Shown: positions 13,207 through 14,021 of the stretch, piece by piece
How the letters are laid out: each line of letters begins with the position of its first letter
How positions within the stretch are numbered: the stretch's first letter is position 1
Assembly: GCA_007050885.1 (NCBI GenBank)
Contig: SMYQ01000066.1
Coordinates: 1-14,021 of the forward strand
DNA length: 14,021 nt
Direction: 5' to 3'
Source of the DNA: Candidatus Bathyarchaeota archaeon
GTDB taxonomy: Archaea > Thermoproteota > Bathyarchaeia > 40CM-2-53-6 > RBG-13-38-9
Translations under genes and position numbers: made by a program
The notes under the pieces: generated by a model
The model's input: the letters and a program-made list of their open reading frames with translations, nothing else
What the model was told of the DNA's origin: nothing
Database searches by the model: none

Positions 13207-13629
13207 ATGAGGTATGAAAAATTGTTCAAATCCTTTGATGACATTGAAAGAGAGGTTGATGAGGTTTTTGAAGAATTAATATCCAGTCGACCAATGTGGG
13301 ATAGCTCGACTGGAAGACTTGAACCTCTAATTCAAGTTAAAGAATCGTTGGACAAAATAGTTGTAACGATGGATCTTCCCTTAGTACAAAAAGAGGATAT
13401 ACATCTAACAATTGAAGAAAAAAGTCTGAACCTAGAAGCACCGTTAGCTCGATGTGTTAAATATGAACGGTGGGGAACTCATTGTGATTGCGAATTCAGT
13501 TCTTTCTATACAGTTGTGAATCTTCCAGCTAGAGTCAATCCTGACGAAGCCAAAGCAAAATTTCTAAACGGTATCTTATCAGTCGAGTTACCAAAAACCG
13601 TCAAAGGAAAAAAAATAAACGTGGAATAA
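13207..13629 (+). CDS. Hsp20 / alpha-crystallin family small heat-shock protein
   Basis: This ATP-independent holdase binds unfolding proteins. The 140-residue protein has a short helical N-terminal arm (1-37), an alpha-crystallin domain (about 38-130) with DLPLVQKEDIHLTIEE (56-71), and the conserved hallmark FLNGILSVELPK (119-130). The C-terminus is short, ending KINVE, where INV may serve as the I-x-I/V docking motif of oligomers. Unusual for the family are three cysteines in the mid-domain loop (C83, C93, C95), which could be redox- or metal-sensitive. The gene lies 11 bases behind PAC2, so both quality-control genes probably share a transcript. The start is ATG with only a weak SD. Confidence 0.92.
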   Translation: MRYEKLFKSFDDIEREVDEVFEELISSRPMWDSSTGRLEPLIQVKESLDKIVVTMDLPLVQKEDIHLTIEEKSLNLEAPLARCVKYERWGTHCDCEFSSFYTVVNLPARVNPDEAKAKFLNGILSVELPKTVKGKKINVE

Positions 13630-13709
13630 TCTTCCAGATAATAGCGCGCGCTTGCCAACCACAGTAATTTAGTATACTTAATTTCATATTCCATTTTAGG
13701 AGAACGAAA

Positions 13710-14021
13710 GTGGCTGGTAAGACCGCTGTAGTGATCGGAGAACAACTTCGAGAGTATGATCTAGGCCCAAACCATCCTTTACGGCCAGAACGTCTTAAGA
13801 TTGCGTTAGCTCTTGCACAAAGTTATGATCTTATCTCTTCTGTCAATATTCTAAATCCTAGGATGGCAAAATTTGAAGAACTTATTCTATTTCATACGAA
13901 AGAGTATGTGAATAAAGTCAAAGAATATAGTCGTCTAGGCTATGGATTACTGGATGCTGGGGATACACCTGCTTTTAGTGGATGTTTTGAAATAACTAGC
14001 TGGATTGTTGGGGCTTCACTC
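13710..14021 (+). CDS. Histone deacetylase / AcuC family protein (5' part, runs off the window)
   Basis: The open frame begins at GTG (13710) with AGGAG (13698-13702) seven bases upstream and continues to the window edge: 104 residues without a stop. It matches the N-terminal part of the class I/II histone deacetylase and AcuC superfamily: DLGPNHPLRPERLK (17-30), FHTKEYVNKV (61-70), then LGYGLLDAGDTPAFSGCFE (77-94, key residues D85, P87, F89). The last stretch, with DxPxFxG, is closer to AcuC/acetoin-utilisation type than to eukaryotic HDACs. The catalytic histidine pair and zinc ligands lie further downstream and cannot be checked. It is likely a zinc-dependent deacylase of acetyl-lysine or acetylpolyamines. 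It follows Hsp20 by 80 bases, and a TATA-like AGTATACTTA (13671-13680) suggests its own promoter. Confidence 0.88.
   Translation, partial: MAGKTAVVIGEQLREYDLGPNHPLRPERLKIALALAQSYDLISSVNILNPRMAKFEELILFHTKEYVNKVKEYSRLGYGLLDAGDTPAFSGCFEITSWIVGASL

Noticed and set aside
13643..13652. Palindrome AGCGCGCGCT after the Hsp20 gene
   Set aside because: It is a 10-base alternating GC run with no room for a loop and no T tract. It is too simple to call a terminator or operator.
1..14021. CRISPR array, transposon ends, integrase or attachment sites
   Set aside because: No regularly spaced repeats, transposase or integrase motifs, or terminal repeats were seen anywhere in the window.

Overview
This 14 kb stretch of AT-rich DNA is archaeal. 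It encodes archaeal-type ribosomal proteins uS13 and uS4, a TATA-binding protein (TBP), a PAC2-family proteasome chaperone with a C-terminal HbYX-like tail and a membrane-anchored S16 (Lon-like) protease of archaeal type. Promoters look like BRE/TATA elements and Shine-Dalgarno (SD) sites are of the GGTGA/GGAG kind. The gene mix would suit a TACK-type lineage (Bathyarchaeia or Nitrososphaeria relatives), but the sequence alone does not fix the lineage. No tRNA, rRNA, CRISPR array, transposon or phage gene was seen.

Layout. (1) 1-1774: a terminator-like hairpin from the preceding unit, then uS13, uS4 and a six-helix membrane protein joined to uS4 by an ATGA overlap. The usual archaeal continuation (uS11, RNA polymerase subunit D) is absent. 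(2) 1858-4734: surface-glycosylation genes. These are a PIG-V-like GT-C membrane glycosyltransferase, a small DMT/SMR-like membrane protein that may flip a lipid-linked sugar, and a convergent GT4 glycosyltransferase. (3) 5033-6321: a zinc-ribbon mini-protein (DUF5679-like), TBP with an unusual 40-residue C-terminal tail, a possible 27-residue membrane micro-protein, and an 83-residue protein of unknown function. (4) 6366-7931: a divergent pair of nucleotide-sugar-type transferases, a DUF2064/TIGR04282 protein and a GT2 enzyme. (5) 7973-11330: a ZnuA-ZnuC-ZnuB-type metal importer followed by an unrecognised HEXXH protein, probably a zinc metallopeptidase. (6) 11391-14021: a proteostasis block with a membrane-anchored S16 protease divergent from PAC2 and Hsp20, then the 5' part of an AcuC/histone-deacetylase-family gene that runs off the window.

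The genes fall into four themes: translation and transcription core (uS13, uS4, TBP), cell-surface sugar transfer, zinc uptake with a possible zinc enzyme, and protein quality control. The points most worth a second look are the HEXXH protein tied to the zinc importer, the GC-rich hairpin coding the TBP tail, the G7 tract and palindrome at the start of the GT4 gene, the HbYX-like tail on PAC2, and a hairpin after the ribosomal operon whose loop is complementary to the uS4 ribosome-binding site.
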